From Gammaproteobacteria bacterium (lineage in GTDB: Bacteria > Pseudomonadota > Gammaproteobacteria > JABHGC01): DNA of 64,000 bases. This document shows positions 20,001-29,221 of the stretch, piece by piece. A program made the position numbers and the translations under genes. The stretch covers positions 105,133 through 169,132 of the forward strand of contig JALWTS010000033.1 of the NCBI GenBank assembly GCA_027077805.1, written 5' to 3'. The stretch's first letter is position 1; each line of letters starts with the position of its first letter. The notes under the pieces were generated by a model that ran no database searches, was not told the origin of the DNA, and saw only the letters and a program-made list of their open reading frames with translations.

Positions 20001-21620
20001 ATTAGCGATACATTGCTTGCTGGTGATGGTGATACGGAGCTAACTGTTGCTGATGATCAAGTCGTTGATGCAGGTGATGAGGAAGATGACGTTGATGAAT
20101 TACTGCAAGTATTTTTAGAGGAAGGGCAAGACTTATTTGATGGGATTGATACCAGCTTCAAAGAATGGTTAAGTAATCCAACGGATCCAAATATTATCGC
20201 TGATTTACATCGTTTTTTGCATACTTTAAAAGGTAATGCAAGATTATCTAGTTTTATTGTCATGAGCGATGTTGCTCATGCTTTAGAATCTTTGTTTATT
20301 GCTTTAGGTGAACATCAATTGCAAATTTCCGAGGATATTTTAGATATTGCTAGTCAAACCTTAGACCATTTAACTTATATGTTTCACCAAGTGAAACAAG
20401 GCGAAATACCACAATCTGACAATGACTTAGTGGCGAAAATTGAAGATTTATTTAATGTAGTAGCAGTTGACGAAGAAGAAATTGATGAGGATTTATTAGA
20501 AATCTTTTTGGAAGAAGGTCAGGAGTTATTAGATGCCATTGAATTAAGTTTTCAAGATTGGATGGAACAACCGACTGACGCGGGTATTATTGCTGATTTA
20601 CATCGTTCCTTACATACGTTAAAAGGCAGTTCCAGATTAGCAGGATTAAAGGTTATTGGCAATTTAAGTCATGCTTTGGAGTCAATGTTTACTTCAATTG
20701 GCGAGAATAAAATGCCTGCAACTGATGCCATTATGAAGTTAGCAAATCAGGGGGTTGATCAACTAGTTGCAATGTTAGAGCAGATTGAGGGTGTGAGTAC
20801 CATTCCTGATTCTGATCAAGGTTTAGCAGAAAGAATTAAATATTTGGTATCACATCCTGATAAAGTGGATTCTTTAGTCGATGTGAAACATGAACAAGCA
20901 GTGATTGACAATAATTCGCCGACTGTAGAGGTAATGCCAGATGCCACGATGAAAGTTTCAGAAGACACAAGGGATACTAAGGTAATGCCAGATGTTGCGA
21001 GGGAAGTTGTAGAACATATTGAGGAATCCCCATTAGAATCTGAAGTCATTCCGAATACAATGCTTGAAACTATGGCAGGCAATGAAACTTTAGCGTTAGA
21101 AGTAACAGATGAAACTGCGATGGTTTCAGATTCAACGGTAGGGACAAATGATGTTCAAACTGAGAGCACAGTTGATGAAACAGTTGAACAAACTACCACT
21201 GAAATGACTTCACTTCGAGAATTAGATGATTTTGATGAGGATTTATTAGATATTTTCTTATCAGAAGCCGATGAATTAATTGAAAGTATTGAATTAACCA
21301 TTCAGGATTTTCGGGTTGATAGGGGTAATACTGAACTATTGACTAGTTTACAGCGTTCTTTACATACTTTAAAAGGTGGTGCAAGAATGGCTAGTATTAT
21401 GAGTATTGGCGATTTAAGTCATGCTTTAGAATCTTTATTAGTTGCGGTAGTTAATCATAAACTAGAGGCAAGTGATGAAGTCATTGAGTTAACGGAACGT
21501 ATTGTGGATGAATTGGTGAATATGTTGGAAATTGTTTCGCAACAACAATTACTTCCTTTTGCAGCAGATAATTTGGTTGAAGAAGTTAAAACCATGTTAG
21601 GTGGTGAGTTAACAGCTTAA
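17019..21620 (+). CDS. CheW domain fused to nine tandem Hpt domains
   Basis: A 1533-aa protein without membrane segments. Residues 1-150 form a CheW-like domain (SQLVLPNVAIAEIISFVEP, WLLGGLIWRDKVVPLVSFDE). Nine Hpt domains follow, each with an intact phospho-acceptor in an RxxHTxKG context: H224, H376, H508, H640, H771, H903, H1068, H1199 and H1449. Spacing is 131-132 residues for most repeats (152, 165 and 250 at three junctions), each opening with an acidic segment such as DPELVEIFLEEGQDLIESIE. Before the last Hpt lies an acidic low-complexity linker (about 1280-1400). There is no dimerisation helix, ATPase or receiver, so it cannot autophosphorylate. The N-terminal part resembles the ChpC-type CheW adaptors of Chp systems. 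I infer an array-bound phosphate acceptor or relay served by ChpA and/or the hybrid kinase downstream. AGGT before ATG 17019 is a fair ribosome-binding site. Confidence 0.92.
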   Translation: MAEAVQQIVRSMFIPYGNSQLVLPNVAIAEIISFVEPEMAPGTPTWLLGGLIWRDKVVPLVSFDELCGEAWTRSGPRKNRIAICHTLSDNSEVEFIAFVVTGTPSLIQIKRDSIKGEVRSKNESPVILYHVMVGNNTAIIPNLVELENMLKMYITPLRTYAQEALERKKKPELKPLDLGDVDEEIVEIFIEEAQENMALIQEYYPKWRETGDEEALTMFRRSFHTIKGSGRMVNVDFISELAWSVENMLNRLIDNSIQVTPALYSVMDDVLSVLPTLIQFFVDRYYPDIDVQALRDRADALSRGEEIEATSVFDQSVETSKAQLQPQSTADIDEDLLEVFLEEGQELIDNIETAFQSWKQSPNDEAIIAGLHRSLHTLKGSARLTGLTVMGDISHALESLLNAVGDKKIAVSEEVVTVANTTVDHLSVMLEKIKQNNIPDSDYGLVAEIEALLSPPDDAEEQEIDPELVEIFLEEGQDLIESIEQTFQEWKQQPNDHQLISSLHRSLHTLKGGSRLAGIKVIGDVSHMFESMLTAVSEGRLKVDDEVITMANTTIDSLVSMLDQVKGGNIPDSDYGLTTEIEAILFAPTEQSEDDVDPDLLEVFLGEAQELVNQIDHIFQDWKVKPEEPNIIAELYRALHTLKGGARLAGLTAIANLSHSIESVLTSISEHRLTVSDDITRVTELTVDNLASMVELTQQGEVPDIDQDLLAQIEQILERSTAPEDKIDKDLLSVFVDEGQELMDAIETTFQKWNDNPNDVEVIASLKRSLHTLKGGARLSGLDIMGELSHALESLLGAVEEHRLQASDSIIQLANMAVDGLASMLEILQQGDIPSSDNGLLIEIEAVLPKAAFESDEEVDPELVAIFLQEAHDLVDNVDANFQTWKTDSYNNELIADLHRALHTLKGGARLAGLTVIGNLTHAIESVFTAVGERQLAVSEHITEVVSAAIDHLATMLELVEKNIIPTSDQGWIEKIEAILENVATTSVGNSVDDISDTLLAGDGDTELTVADDQVVDAGDEEDDVDELLQVFLEEGQDLFDGIDTSFKEWLSNPTDPNIIADLHRFLHTLKGNARLSSFIVMSDVAHALESLFIALGEHQLQISEDILDIASQTLDHLTYMFHQVKQGEIPQSDNDLVAKIEDLFNVVAVDEEEIDEDLLEIFLEEGQELLDAIELSFQDWMEQPTDAGIIADLHRSLHTLKGSSRLAGLKVIGNLSHALESMFTSIGENKMPATDAIMKLANQGVDQLVAMLEQIEGVSTIPDSDQGLAERIKYLVSHPDKVDSLVDVKHEQAVIDNNSPTVEVMPDATMKVSEDTRDTKVMPDVAREVVEHIEESPLESEVIPNTMLETMAGNETLALEVTDETAMVSDSTVGTNDVQTESTVDETVEQTTTEMTSLRELDDFDEDLLDIFLSEADELIESIELTIQDFRVDRGNTELLTSLQRSLHTLKGGARMASIMSIGDLSHALESLLVAVVNHKLEASDEVIELTERIVDELVNMLEIVSQQQLLPFAADNLVEEVKTMLGGELTA

Positions 21621-21644
21621 GCCTTGTCTAGTATCGTTTTCATG

Positions 21645-21668
21645 TAGGAATGCTAGTATAAACCAATT
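21645..21668 (+). repeat. 24-bp repeat TAGGAATGCTAGTATAAACC-type, copy 1
   Basis: This 24-bp stretch after the CheW-Hpt gene matches 44133-44156 at 21 of 24 positions. Both copies are in non-coding DNA. It is possibly a trace of a mobile element end. Confidence 0.4.
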
Positions 21669-21732
21669 TGGACAAGTCATTATGAATTAATGCTCCCCTT
21701 GATTTTAAATAAGAATTTCAATACTATCCCAA

Positions 21733-21867
21733 ATGATACAAAATTCTATGGGGAAAAAGCAGGGCATTCAAGTGAGTTTTGTTCAACCGCATTATACCCG
21801 TCAAGAATGCCACCAATGTCATTATGTGGATAAAAAAAATCGCCAAACTCAAGAACATTTTCATTGA
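21733..21867 (+). pseudogene. TnpB (IS200/IS605 accessory protein) zinc-ribbon relic
   Basis: A 44-codon frame starting ATG at 21733 encodes VSFVQPHYTRQECHQCHYVD and then KKNRQTQEHFH before a TGA. This matches the C-terminal zinc ribbon of TnpB/OrfB, which normally reads about CxxCG(H)xxKxNRxxQxxFxCxxCG. The first CxxC pair is present and the second is lost to the stop. The RuvC-like catalytic core is absent. It is therefore an inactive fragment of an IS605-family element, followed directly by another relic. Confidence 0.75.
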
Positions 21868-22047
21868 TTACCTGAATCACCTGGGACCGTGCGCACAGGT
21901 GGATATTGTCCTTGGTAAGTACGAATAGGCCAACTAGATTGATATAAATCTAATGGTGGTACTGGATCGAGCAATGCCATATTTGCATCATAAATAGCTG
22001 TCAATTGTGCCAATATCTTGCCAGTAACCATCGGGACTCACTCGTCG
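21861..22047 (-). pseudogene. glgC: glgC (glucose-1-phosphate adenylyltransferase) fragment, frameshifted
   Basis: On the minus strand from 22047 the translation reads RRVSPDGYWQDIGTIDSY, then needs one base removed (extra T in the run at 21992-21994), and continues DANMALLDPVPPLDLYQSSW and PIRTYQGQYPPVRTVPGD before a stop. This is the characteristic YWRDVGTxDSYxEANMDL ... LYDxxWPIRTY region of ADP-glucose pyrophosphorylase. Only about 60 codons remain of a roughly 420-codon gene, so glycogen synthesis genes were once here or the fragment was carried in. Confidence 0.8.
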
Positions 22048-22414
22048 TTAATACTTAAAACTTGATCTAACATTGCTAATTAACAACAAATTGCTTATAA
22101 AGTAATAATAATGCCTGACATAATAAAGCGATGTAAAAGCTTAGGCTAGTGTTTCGTGATTAAAAATATTTAAACAATAGATAAGGTTAAACTAATATTA
22201 CTCATTAAAAATAAACCTGCTAAAGCAATCAATGACTAGCCTAGCTATGCGATGAGTGTCATAATGAGGTTTAGACAAGGGTATATGGGTATGGTCATGG
22301 TAACGCATGATTGTTCTTTATAAATTAGCTGATGTAATCATAGTTAAGCAATAATAGTACCACTATTTTATATGGTTCTAATTATATGATTTTATTGATG
22401 ATTTTTATTGAATC
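22048..22414. other. Non-coding region without recognisable gene
   Basis: AT-rich DNA between the glgC relic and the hybrid kinase. I saw no coding frame with family features, no tRNA and no clear terminator. It should contain the promoter of the kinase gene. Confidence 0.5.
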
Positions 22415-22441
22415 ATGATTTTTTTCGGGGACACTGTTTGG

Positions 22442-25141
22442 ATGAATAAACAATCTGATAACAAAACGCACCGAAATAGTGCTATCAATGATAAAAATTG
22501 CTTTGCTTACTTAATTTCTTGGTTTCGGACAACTCATTTTTCGCAATTAGGGCAATTTCAATCAAAATTATTTGTTGTTTTTGCCATTATTGTGGTGATG
22601 ACGATGTTAGCAACCGGTTTTGCTTTTTATTCTTTTGCTCGTCTTGGACATATGGTAAGTGTTACCGTTGATAATACGATTCCTGAAATGATTGCGGTAA
22701 TGAATTTATCAAAGCAAGGGGCTTTATTAACATCAGTTGCACCGACTTTGGCCTTATCACAAAAAGAAGAAGAAATTAAACATACGGTTGCTTATATGGA
22801 TCAATTAATGAACACCATACTTCATGATGTGATGGTTTTAGGCAATCAACAAAATCGGCAAAGTATTTATCATATTCGAGATTTATCATTAACATTACTC
22901 AAAAATTTGGAACAACTCAAAGATCAAACCGCACAAAAATTAATTCTTAAACAAAAGAGCAAACAACAATTTCAAAATATTAGAAGTATTCAACAAGATT
23001 TAGTCAATTCGGTTGATCCATTGGTATATGGTATTAATACTATGATGAATAAATTAGCTGAACAAATTATTCAGCAAAATCGGCAAATTGTTCAGCAAAT
23101 GATGGAACAATATGTTAACTATATTATGATATTATATCAACTACGTTTGGATTTATTTGAATTTGAGTATATATCAGGAGGGGCAAAACAACAATTTCGT
23201 CGAATACTTGATATTGCCATTAAACAATTAGAAAAAAATCAAGCATCTGCTGCTCAAGTCGTCGTAGAGTTGTTGAAAAAAGATATGTCGCCTTCAAAAC
23301 AGAATCTACAACTTGTGAATAATCGAATATCGCATCAAATTCAAAAACAAAAAGAGTATTTAAGCGAAGTTTACCAACAATCTTTGGATTTTAATGAATC
23401 ATCAGTAACAGCATTAATTGAAAAAATTGTTAGAGATTTAGGATATGCACTTAATATCAAGGGGGAAGGCAATCTCTTAATTGGTTTATTAAATGCCGTA
23501 TCAGAAGTGTCAGAAGCAATGATGATATTGCATTTAAACAATGAATTTTCTCGTTCTGTTGCTGAGTTTGAAAATGCTGTTGCAGTATTTGAGGCTAGCC
23601 AACTAGCAAAACAACAACCTGTATTGATAACAAATATTTTGGATATTAAAAATCGCTTATTAGCCTTAGGTGATAATAGCAATGAAAATGGTATTTTTAC
23701 TATTCGACAACAACAAATTATTGTTACTAATAATATTAGAGATTTGTTAGCCAAAAATCAAAAAATTGCCACATTGATGATAGAACAAATCGAAAGATTA
23801 TTGACTGAAGTAAGTACGGTTTCATATCGGCAAAAAAATGATGTACGTCATATTAAAAATACTAGTCAGTGGTTATTATTAGGTGTTTCAGTGGTAACCA
23901 TCTTTTTACTGGTTTTGATTGCCTATCGTTCAATTTATATTTTGGATTTACATGAGAAGAACTTACAGTCAGCCAAAGAGGTTGCGGAAGTTGCGAATCA
24001 AGCTAAATCCGAGTTTGTGGCATCAATGAGTCATGAGTTAAGAACACCAATGAATGGGATTATTGGCTTTACGGAACTATTATCAGAAACCAAGTTAGAT
24101 ACAAAACAAAAACATTATGTTGATACCGTATATGATTCTGCAAGTACCTTATTAACGATTATTAATGATATTTTGGACTTTTCTAAAATTGAAGCAGGCA
24201 AATTAGAGTTAGAACATATTGAATTTAATTTGCATGATGCCGTATGCAATGTTACCGCATTACTAACAAAAATTGTTGATTCTAAGGGGATTTATTTGCG
24301 AATCAATGGCTTGGATTCCGTGCCCAAATTATTTTGTGGTGATCCCGTGCGATTGCGTCAGGTATTACTGAATTTGGTGAATAATGCAGTGAAATTCACT
24401 GAAAAAGGGGGGGTAGTGCTTAAAGTTGAACAGGCATTTAAACGAGCAAATAAGGTTGGTTTAAGATTTGAAGTGGAAGATACGGGTATTGGGATTCCTA
24501 AGCATCGTTTATCATCACTGTTCCAAAAGTTTTCTCAAGTTGATTCTTCTACTTCTAGGAAATATGGTGGGACTGGTTTAGGACTGGTAATTAGCCAAAA
24601 ATTGGTAGAAATGATGGATGGTGGCATTGGAATTGATAGTATTGAGGGAAAAGGAACTAAGATTTGGTTTGTGATTGTATTAGATGAATCTGAGCAATCT
24701 GAAATGATGAAACCTGTGGAAGTTGTTAAACAAGAAATTGTAACAGAAAAGAATATTTTATTGGTCGAAGATAATAAAGTCAATTGTATGTTAGCACAAG
24801 CATTACTTAAAAAGGATCAACATCAAATTACTACTGTTTATAATGGTAAAGAAGCATTAGAGGCGGTACAGTTAAATGATTTTGATTTGATATTAATGGA
24901 TGTGCAAATGCCTGAAATGGATGGTTATGAAGCCACGGGGGCGATTCGACAACTATCAGAGAACAAGTCTAAGGTAGTGATTATTGCGTTAACAGCGAAT
25001 GCGATGGAGGGGGATGCCCAGCGTTGTTTAGAGGCAGGAATGGATGATTATTTATCCAAACCCATACAACATAAAAAACTGCGAGAGAAAATTGCTTACT
25101 GGGCAGATAAACAGCATTCATCCACCCAGATTATCAGATGA
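22442..25141 (+). CDS. Membrane hybrid sensor histidine kinase
   Basis: About 899 aa from ATG 22442 (frame open to ATG 22415; a GGGG 8 bp before 22442 favours the shorter form). Layout: membrane segment [20 protein letters not shown] near residue 40-60, a long helical periplasmic sensor of about 420 aa without a recognised domain, a second membrane segment ([19 protein letters not shown]), then HisKA with H531 in [12 protein letters not shown], an ATPase with [18 protein letters not shown] and [12 protein letters not shown], and a receiver with D820 in [15 protein letters not shown]. There is no C-terminal Hpt, which phosphorelay kinases of this type (BarA-like plan) need for output. The adjacent nine-Hpt protein could supply it; this is inference from proximity. 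It ends one base from the convergent porin gene. Confidence 0.92.
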   Translation: MNKQSDNKTHRNSAINDKNCFAYLISWFRTTHFSQLGQFQSKLFVVFAIIVVMTMLATGFAFYSFARLGHMVSVTVDNTIPEMIAVMNLSKQGALLTSVAPTLALSQKEEEIKHTVAYMDQLMNTILHDVMVLGNQQNRQSIYHIRDLSLTLLKNLEQLKDQTAQKLILKQKSKQQFQNIRSIQQDLVNSVDPLVYGINTMMNKLAEQIIQQNRQIVQQMMEQYVNYIMILYQLRLDLFEFEYISGGAKQQFRRILDIAIKQLEKNQASAAQVVVELLKKDMSPSKQNLQLVNNRISHQIQKQKEYLSEVYQQSLDFNESSVTALIEKIVRDLGYALNIKGEGNLLIGLLNAVSEVSEAMMILHLNNEFSRSVAEFENAVAVFEASQLAKQQPVLITNILDIKNRLLALGDNSNENGIFTIRQQQIIVTNNIRDLLAKNQKIATLMIEQIERLLTEVSTVSYRQKNDVRHIKNTSQWLLLGVSVVTIFLLVLIAYRSIYILDLHEKNLQSAKEVAEVANQAKSEFVASMSHELRTPMNGIIGFTELLSETKLDTKQKHYVDTVYDSASTLLTIINDILDFSKIEAGKLELEHIEFNLHDAVCNVTALLTKIVDSKGIYLRINGLDSVPKLFCGDPVRLRQVLLNLVNNAVKFTEKGGVVLKVEQAFKRANKVGLRFEVEDTGIGIPKHRLSSLFQKFSQVDSSTSRKYGGTGLGLVISQKLVEMMDGGIGIDSIEGKGTKIWFVIVLDESEQSEMMKPVEVVKQEIVTEKNILLVEDNKVNCMLAQALLKKDQHQITTVYNGKEALEAVQLNDFDLILMDVQMPEMDGYEATGAIRQLSENKSKVVIIALTANAMEGDAQRCLEAGMDDYLSKPIQHKKLREKIAYWADKQHSSTQIIR

Positions 25142-25142
25142 T

Positions 25143-26399
25143 TTAAAGTTTAAATTTAGCCCCAAGTGTTAACCAAATTTTTTCCGTGTCAAATGAAAAA
25201 TCTTCCGCATCATAATTGGCATATTTAACACTAATGGTATAATCTTTTAAGAATTTTTTCGCTAATATCACATCCCATTCTTGACCATAATCAAGGCCAC
25301 CGCCTTGTGATTCAAATTCGTGATAAACAACCGTTAATTTAGCCCCAAACATTTTAGCACCAAGTGTGTAAAATAAATCGTCTAATCCATCTGGGGGGGT
25401 TGTTAAAAATTTATCTGCCCATCCATTAAAAGCATGTAGGGTTGCTAATGGTGTTGAAAAAGCAATGCCATCTTCTCCTGATAAGATTTCATAACCTATT
25501 TTGCCAAAGACACTGGATTTCTTATTAAGTTGGTATTGTGTGCCTAACTCAACTAGGTAATAATCTAAGCCAAAATTGTTTGGATTATTAGCATGATCCG
25601 TTTGATGAGCATATTCAAAGGTATAAAGTGCTTTAATCCCCGGACCTACGCCTGGTTTCCCGTGTAATCGTATGCCCAAGGTTTGCGATGATAGACCTGA
25701 GAAGTCATAACGTGATGAGTAGTTATTAAAGTTTAACCAATAGGCATAGGCAGTTGCCGTACCAAAACCTAAACCATGATAGCTAATATTTAGCAAGTGC
25801 GAATCCATTCTAAAATCATTGGCTTGTCTGGAGTTATGGCTGTTATCTGTAAAAATGCGATTCACATTGTCAATAAAAACATAATTAACTTTAACATCGC
25901 CAATGGATTCATTCAAAACGGAAATCGCATCAAAGGTTTGTTCATTTTGTCGCCAGCCAACATTGCCAACGAATCTGGCATTGTCCAAAATAATGCGTTG
26001 TCGTCCAATTTTGGTTTTAGTGCCAAAGCCTTCATAATAAAGGTACATTTGGTTAAGTTCAGTATCATGGGCATCCGCAACTACTGAATGATTAGTCGTA
26101 CCTTCACCCACTGGATCTAAAAAGTCATCAGCACGTCTGGAGCCAATATTAACGGTATTTTCAATTTCACCAAAAATTTTAAAGCCATGAAATAGTTTTG
26201 TTTCATAGCCTAAGCGAGTTCTTAAGGTTGAAGCATTCGCATGATCTTTGCCATTATCTTCATCGACATGTTCATAACGATAACGAAGATCAGCGTGAAT
26301 TTTACCTTTGCTTAAAGCTTCAACAAAGCTGGTGGCATAAGCTGTCGGTATGCTTAAGCTCAGCAAACCTAATGCAAGATAAGCGTGATATTTTTTCAT
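25143..26399 (-). CDS. Outer-membrane beta-barrel, porin / alginate-export-like
   Basis: A 418-aa exported protein. Signal peptide MKKYHAYLALGLLSLSIPTA ends near AYA-TS. The mature part has many alternating aromatic/hydrophobic strands (LRYRYEHVDEDNGKDHA, TRLGYETKLFHGFKIFGEIE, TKIGRQRIILDNARFVGNVG) and ends in a strand finishing WLTLGAKFKL, as outer-membrane barrels do. RYRYE ... TRLGY ... and GRQRI ... are seen in the alginate-export-type porin family; the substrate cannot be told. It stands alone between the hybrid kinase (convergent) and glnD, with a roughly 180-bp upstream gap. Confidence 0.75.
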   Translation of the reverse strand: MKKYHAYLALGLLSLSIPTAYATSFVEALSKGKIHADLRYRYEHVDEDNGKDHANASTLRTRLGYETKLFHGFKIFGEIENTVNIGSRRADDFLDPVGEGTTNHSVVADAHDTELNQMYLYYEGFGTKTKIGRQRIILDNARFVGNVGWRQNEQTFDAISVLNESIGDVKVNYVFIDNVNRIFTDNSHNSRQANDFRMDSHLLNISYHGLGFGTATAYAYWLNFNNYSSRYDFSGLSSQTLGIRLHGKPGVGPGIKALYTFEYAHQTDHANNPNNFGLDYYLVELGTQYQLNKKSSVFGKIGYEILSGEDGIAFSTPLATLHAFNGWADKFLTTPPDGLDDLFYTLGAKMFGAKLTVVYHEFESQGGGLDYGQEWDVILAKKFLKDYTISVKYANYDAEDFSFDTEKIWLTLGAKFKL

Positions 26400-26584
26400 T
26401 ATTATTCCTTTTTTTCAAGTTTATTATAATATTATTATATTTTGAAAATTTAATGTTTATGGACAACAAAAACTTCCATTATTTTGCCATAATAATACGA
26501 TTATAGTCAAGACTTATGCCAAATGTAATCAATACTCGCCTAAAAATTCTATTAAAACTCCACATCAATGAGTTGGTTAAACAA

Positions 26585-29221
26585 TTAATTACCAAAATTT
26601 TGTAAATAATGACGTAATAATTTTTCAAGTTTCGCTTGTTCTAATAAGTTCAAGGCATGACCTTGTTGATTGGTAATATAAAAAACATCTTCTGCTTGCA
26701 ATCCAATGGTTGCGATTTTTGCATTTTGTAGTTGAGTGTCAGTATCGGCAAAGGCGGTTCCCACCCAAGACAATAATCCGGGTCTATCTTTGGTAATTAG
26801 CTCCATGATTGTGCTATCTGCCTTAGGATTGCACCAAAAGTGCACTCTGGTTGGAATATCGAATTGTTGCATAATTCTTGGCATTTTGTAGTGTTTTTTG
26901 ATTAGGGGTAAGGGCTTTTGTTGGAAATAAATGGCGAGTTTGTCCAAGATTTCAGTTTTTCTTGCAAGAGAAACCTTTTGGGTCGGATCCCGTTCTAAAA
27001 TTAAGTAACTTGCTAATTGATAATTTTCTGTCGTAGTAGTAATTCTAGCATTAACAACATTAAATTGAAGTTGATCAATCAATGCTGTGGCAATGCTAAA
27101 TAAATAGTCCTGATGTTGAATATAGAGAAAAATTTCTACGCCACCTTTGGCATGTTGATGCACTAAAATCAATGGTTGCTTTTTGTCTCTATGTAAAATA
27201 TAAGGCGTATGCCAACAAATTTCATCGACTTGGTAACGAATAAAATAATTTTCATCTAAGGTTTGCCAAAGGCTTTGTATATCTTTGAGTAAAATATCGG
27301 GTTTGATTAATAGCTGTTTTAATACATCTTGTTGTTTTTCACTGATATAATCTTGTAAGTCAATAGGATTGGCTAAACCTCGTTGCAACGCTTGTTTGGT
27401 TGACAAATAAAGTTCTTGAAGCAAGGCTTGTTTCCAACTCGTTAATAAATTAGGGTTGGTTGAGCGAATGTCTGCCATTGTTAATAAATACAGATAATTA
27501 AGATGAATTTCATCCCCAACGAATTGAGCAAAGTCTTGAATAACTTTGGGATCGCTAATATCTTGGCGTTGTGCCGTTAAAGAAAATACCAAATGTGATT
27601 TCACCAGCCATACCACTAAATTCGTATCATATTTACTTAAACCATGTTGTTGACAAAATAGCTGGGTTTCTTCGGCACCTGCTTCTGAGTGATCACTGCC
27701 TCGACCTTTGGCAATATCATGAAATAAACCCGCAAGATATAATAATTCAGGTTTGACTAAATCTTGCATAATATTACTACATAATGGAAATTCATGATTA
27801 AATTCCGCAAGGGCAAAGCGTCTTAAATTGCGAACAACAAACAACAAGTGTTCATCAACGGTATAAGTATGAAATAGATCATATTGCATTCTACCAACGA
27901 TTTTTGCAAATACAGGTAAATAAGCGGATAGTACCCCATAACGATGCATACGTCTTAGTTCGTGAGTAATCCCTTTGGCTTGTCGAAACAAACTGATAAA
28001 TAAATGTTGGTGATAATCATTTTGACGAAAATTATCATCGATTAAATTTAAGTGTTGATGAATAGATCGAATCGTATTGGCTCGAACACCTTTAATATGC
28101 GGATGCGTTTGTAATAACAAAAATATTTCTAAAAGTGCCGAAGGGTGTTTTTCAAAAGTATTAGCGTGAGTTGTTTCAATATGGCAGTTTTTAATTTGGA
28201 AACGAGAATTAATGGGTTCAATGGGGTAAGTTTGGTCTTGTTTTAAAATATTTTCTTCAAATAATTGAAGTAACATTTCACTCAAATATATTACTTGGTG
28301 GGCTATCTGATAATATTTTTGCATGAATTGCTCAACTGCCAGTAAATGATTATCAGTGTAAGCAAATTTCTCGGCGATAATTTTTTGATATTCAAATAAT
28401 AATCTATCTTCTGCACGTTGGTTTAATGAGTGCAATATAAATCTAACTTGCCATAACCACGTTTGGGCATTGATCAATATTTGATATTCTGCTTCTGTCA
28501 AAAATTGATGAAATACCAAGTCTTTAATATAAGTCGCTCCAAAATGACGTTTAGCCACCCAAGCAATGGTTTGAATATCTCGCAAGCCACCGGGGGCTTC
28601 TTTAATATTGGGTTCTAAGTTAGACAAACTATCATATTTCATATAACGCTGTTGTTGCTCTTGTTGTTTTGCCAAAAAAAAGCGTTGACCTTGCCAGATA
28701 TGATCCGCATCTGTTTCAATTTGTAATCGGGTAAATAATGAACGCTCCCCTTGCAATAGCCTTGCCTCCATTAAGGTTGTTGCAATAGTAATATCTTTTT
28801 GGGCATAGTTTTTAGCTTCATCTATCGTATAAACGGCATGTCCAATTTTTAGATTCAAATCCCAAAGAAATGTGATAAATTTTTCAATATCAGTGTTATA
28901 TTCCAAAGTTGTTATTGAAATTAACATCAAATCAATATCAGAGTAGGGATGTAGCTCACCACGTCCATAACCTCCACAAGCAATCAATATCATATCACTA
29001 TTTTCGGGGAAATAGTGTTGCCAAATCATTGCTAAAATTTTATCAATTAGCCAAGAGCGAGCATGAACTAATTGTGATATTTCAACACCATTTGCAAATA
29101 AATTTTGCAGTGTTTGTTGTGAGTGAATGAGTATTTGTCGAATATTTGCAATCGTGATTGCTGAGTTAGTTGTCTCTGGCCATAGTTGTTGCGTAATCTG
29201 GGGATCGATTTGATATTGCAT
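26585..29221 (-). CDS. glnD: Bifunctional uridylyltransferase / uridylyl-removing enzyme GlnD
   Basis: An 878-aa nitrogen sensor that modifies PII proteins according to glutamine. Domains: nucleotidyltransferase with CGGYGRGELHPYSDIDLMLI (about residues 80-100); a central helical region; an HD domain carrying AGLFHDIAKGRGSDHSEAG (uridylyl-removing activity); and two ACT domains at the C-terminus (about 700-878, for example ELITKDRPGLLSWVGTAFAD). All catalytic motifs are present and length is normal. It starts at the ATG overlapping the map stop codon (TAATG), so the two genes are translationally coupled. Confidence 0.96.
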   Translation of the reverse strand: MQYQIDPQITQQLWPETTNSAITIANIRQILIHSQQTLQNLFANGVEISQLVHARSWLIDKILAMIWQHYFPENSDMILIACGGYGRGELHPYSDIDLMLISITTLEYNTDIEKFITFLWDLNLKIGHAVYTIDEAKNYAQKDITIATTLMEARLLQGERSLFTRLQIETDADHIWQGQRFFLAKQQEQQQRYMKYDSLSNLEPNIKEAPGGLRDIQTIAWVAKRHFGATYIKDLVFHQFLTEAEYQILINAQTWLWQVRFILHSLNQRAEDRLLFEYQKIIAEKFAYTDNHLLAVEQFMQKYYQIAHQVIYLSEMLLQLFEENILKQDQTYPIEPINSRFQIKNCHIETTHANTFEKHPSALLEIFLLLQTHPHIKGVRANTIRSIHQHLNLIDDNFRQNDYHQHLFISLFRQAKGITHELRRMHRYGVLSAYLPVFAKIVGRMQYDLFHTYTVDEHLLFVVRNLRRFALAEFNHEFPLCSNIMQDLVKPELLYLAGLFHDIAKGRGSDHSEAGAEETQLFCQQHGLSKYDTNLVVWLVKSHLVFSLTAQRQDISDPKVIQDFAQFVGDEIHLNYLYLLTMADIRSTNPNLLTSWKQALLQELYLSTKQALQRGLANPIDLQDYISEKQQDVLKQLLIKPDILLKDIQSLWQTLDENYFIRYQVDEICWHTPYILHRDKKQPLILVHQHAKGGVEIFLYIQHQDYLFSIATALIDQLQFNVVNARITTTTENYQLASYLILERDPTQKVSLARKTEILDKLAIYFQQKPLPLIKKHYKMPRIMQQFDIPTRVHFWCNPKADSTIMELITKDRPGLLSWVGTAFADTDTQLQNAKIATIGLQAEDVFYITNQQGHALNLLEQAKLEKLLRHYLQNFGN

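Noticed and set aside
17019..21620. The Hpt repeats as a possible CRISPR or DNA-level satellite
   Set aside because: The repeats are coding, of about 395 bp with diverged DNA, and conserved mainly at protein level.
22128..22260. CTAG-rich short repeats as a possible element end
   Set aside because: Matches are only 5-6 bp and expected by chance in this composition.
25797..26506. Plus-strand frames opposite the porin gene
   Set aside because: Both are antisense to a convincing signal-peptide barrel protein and show no domain.
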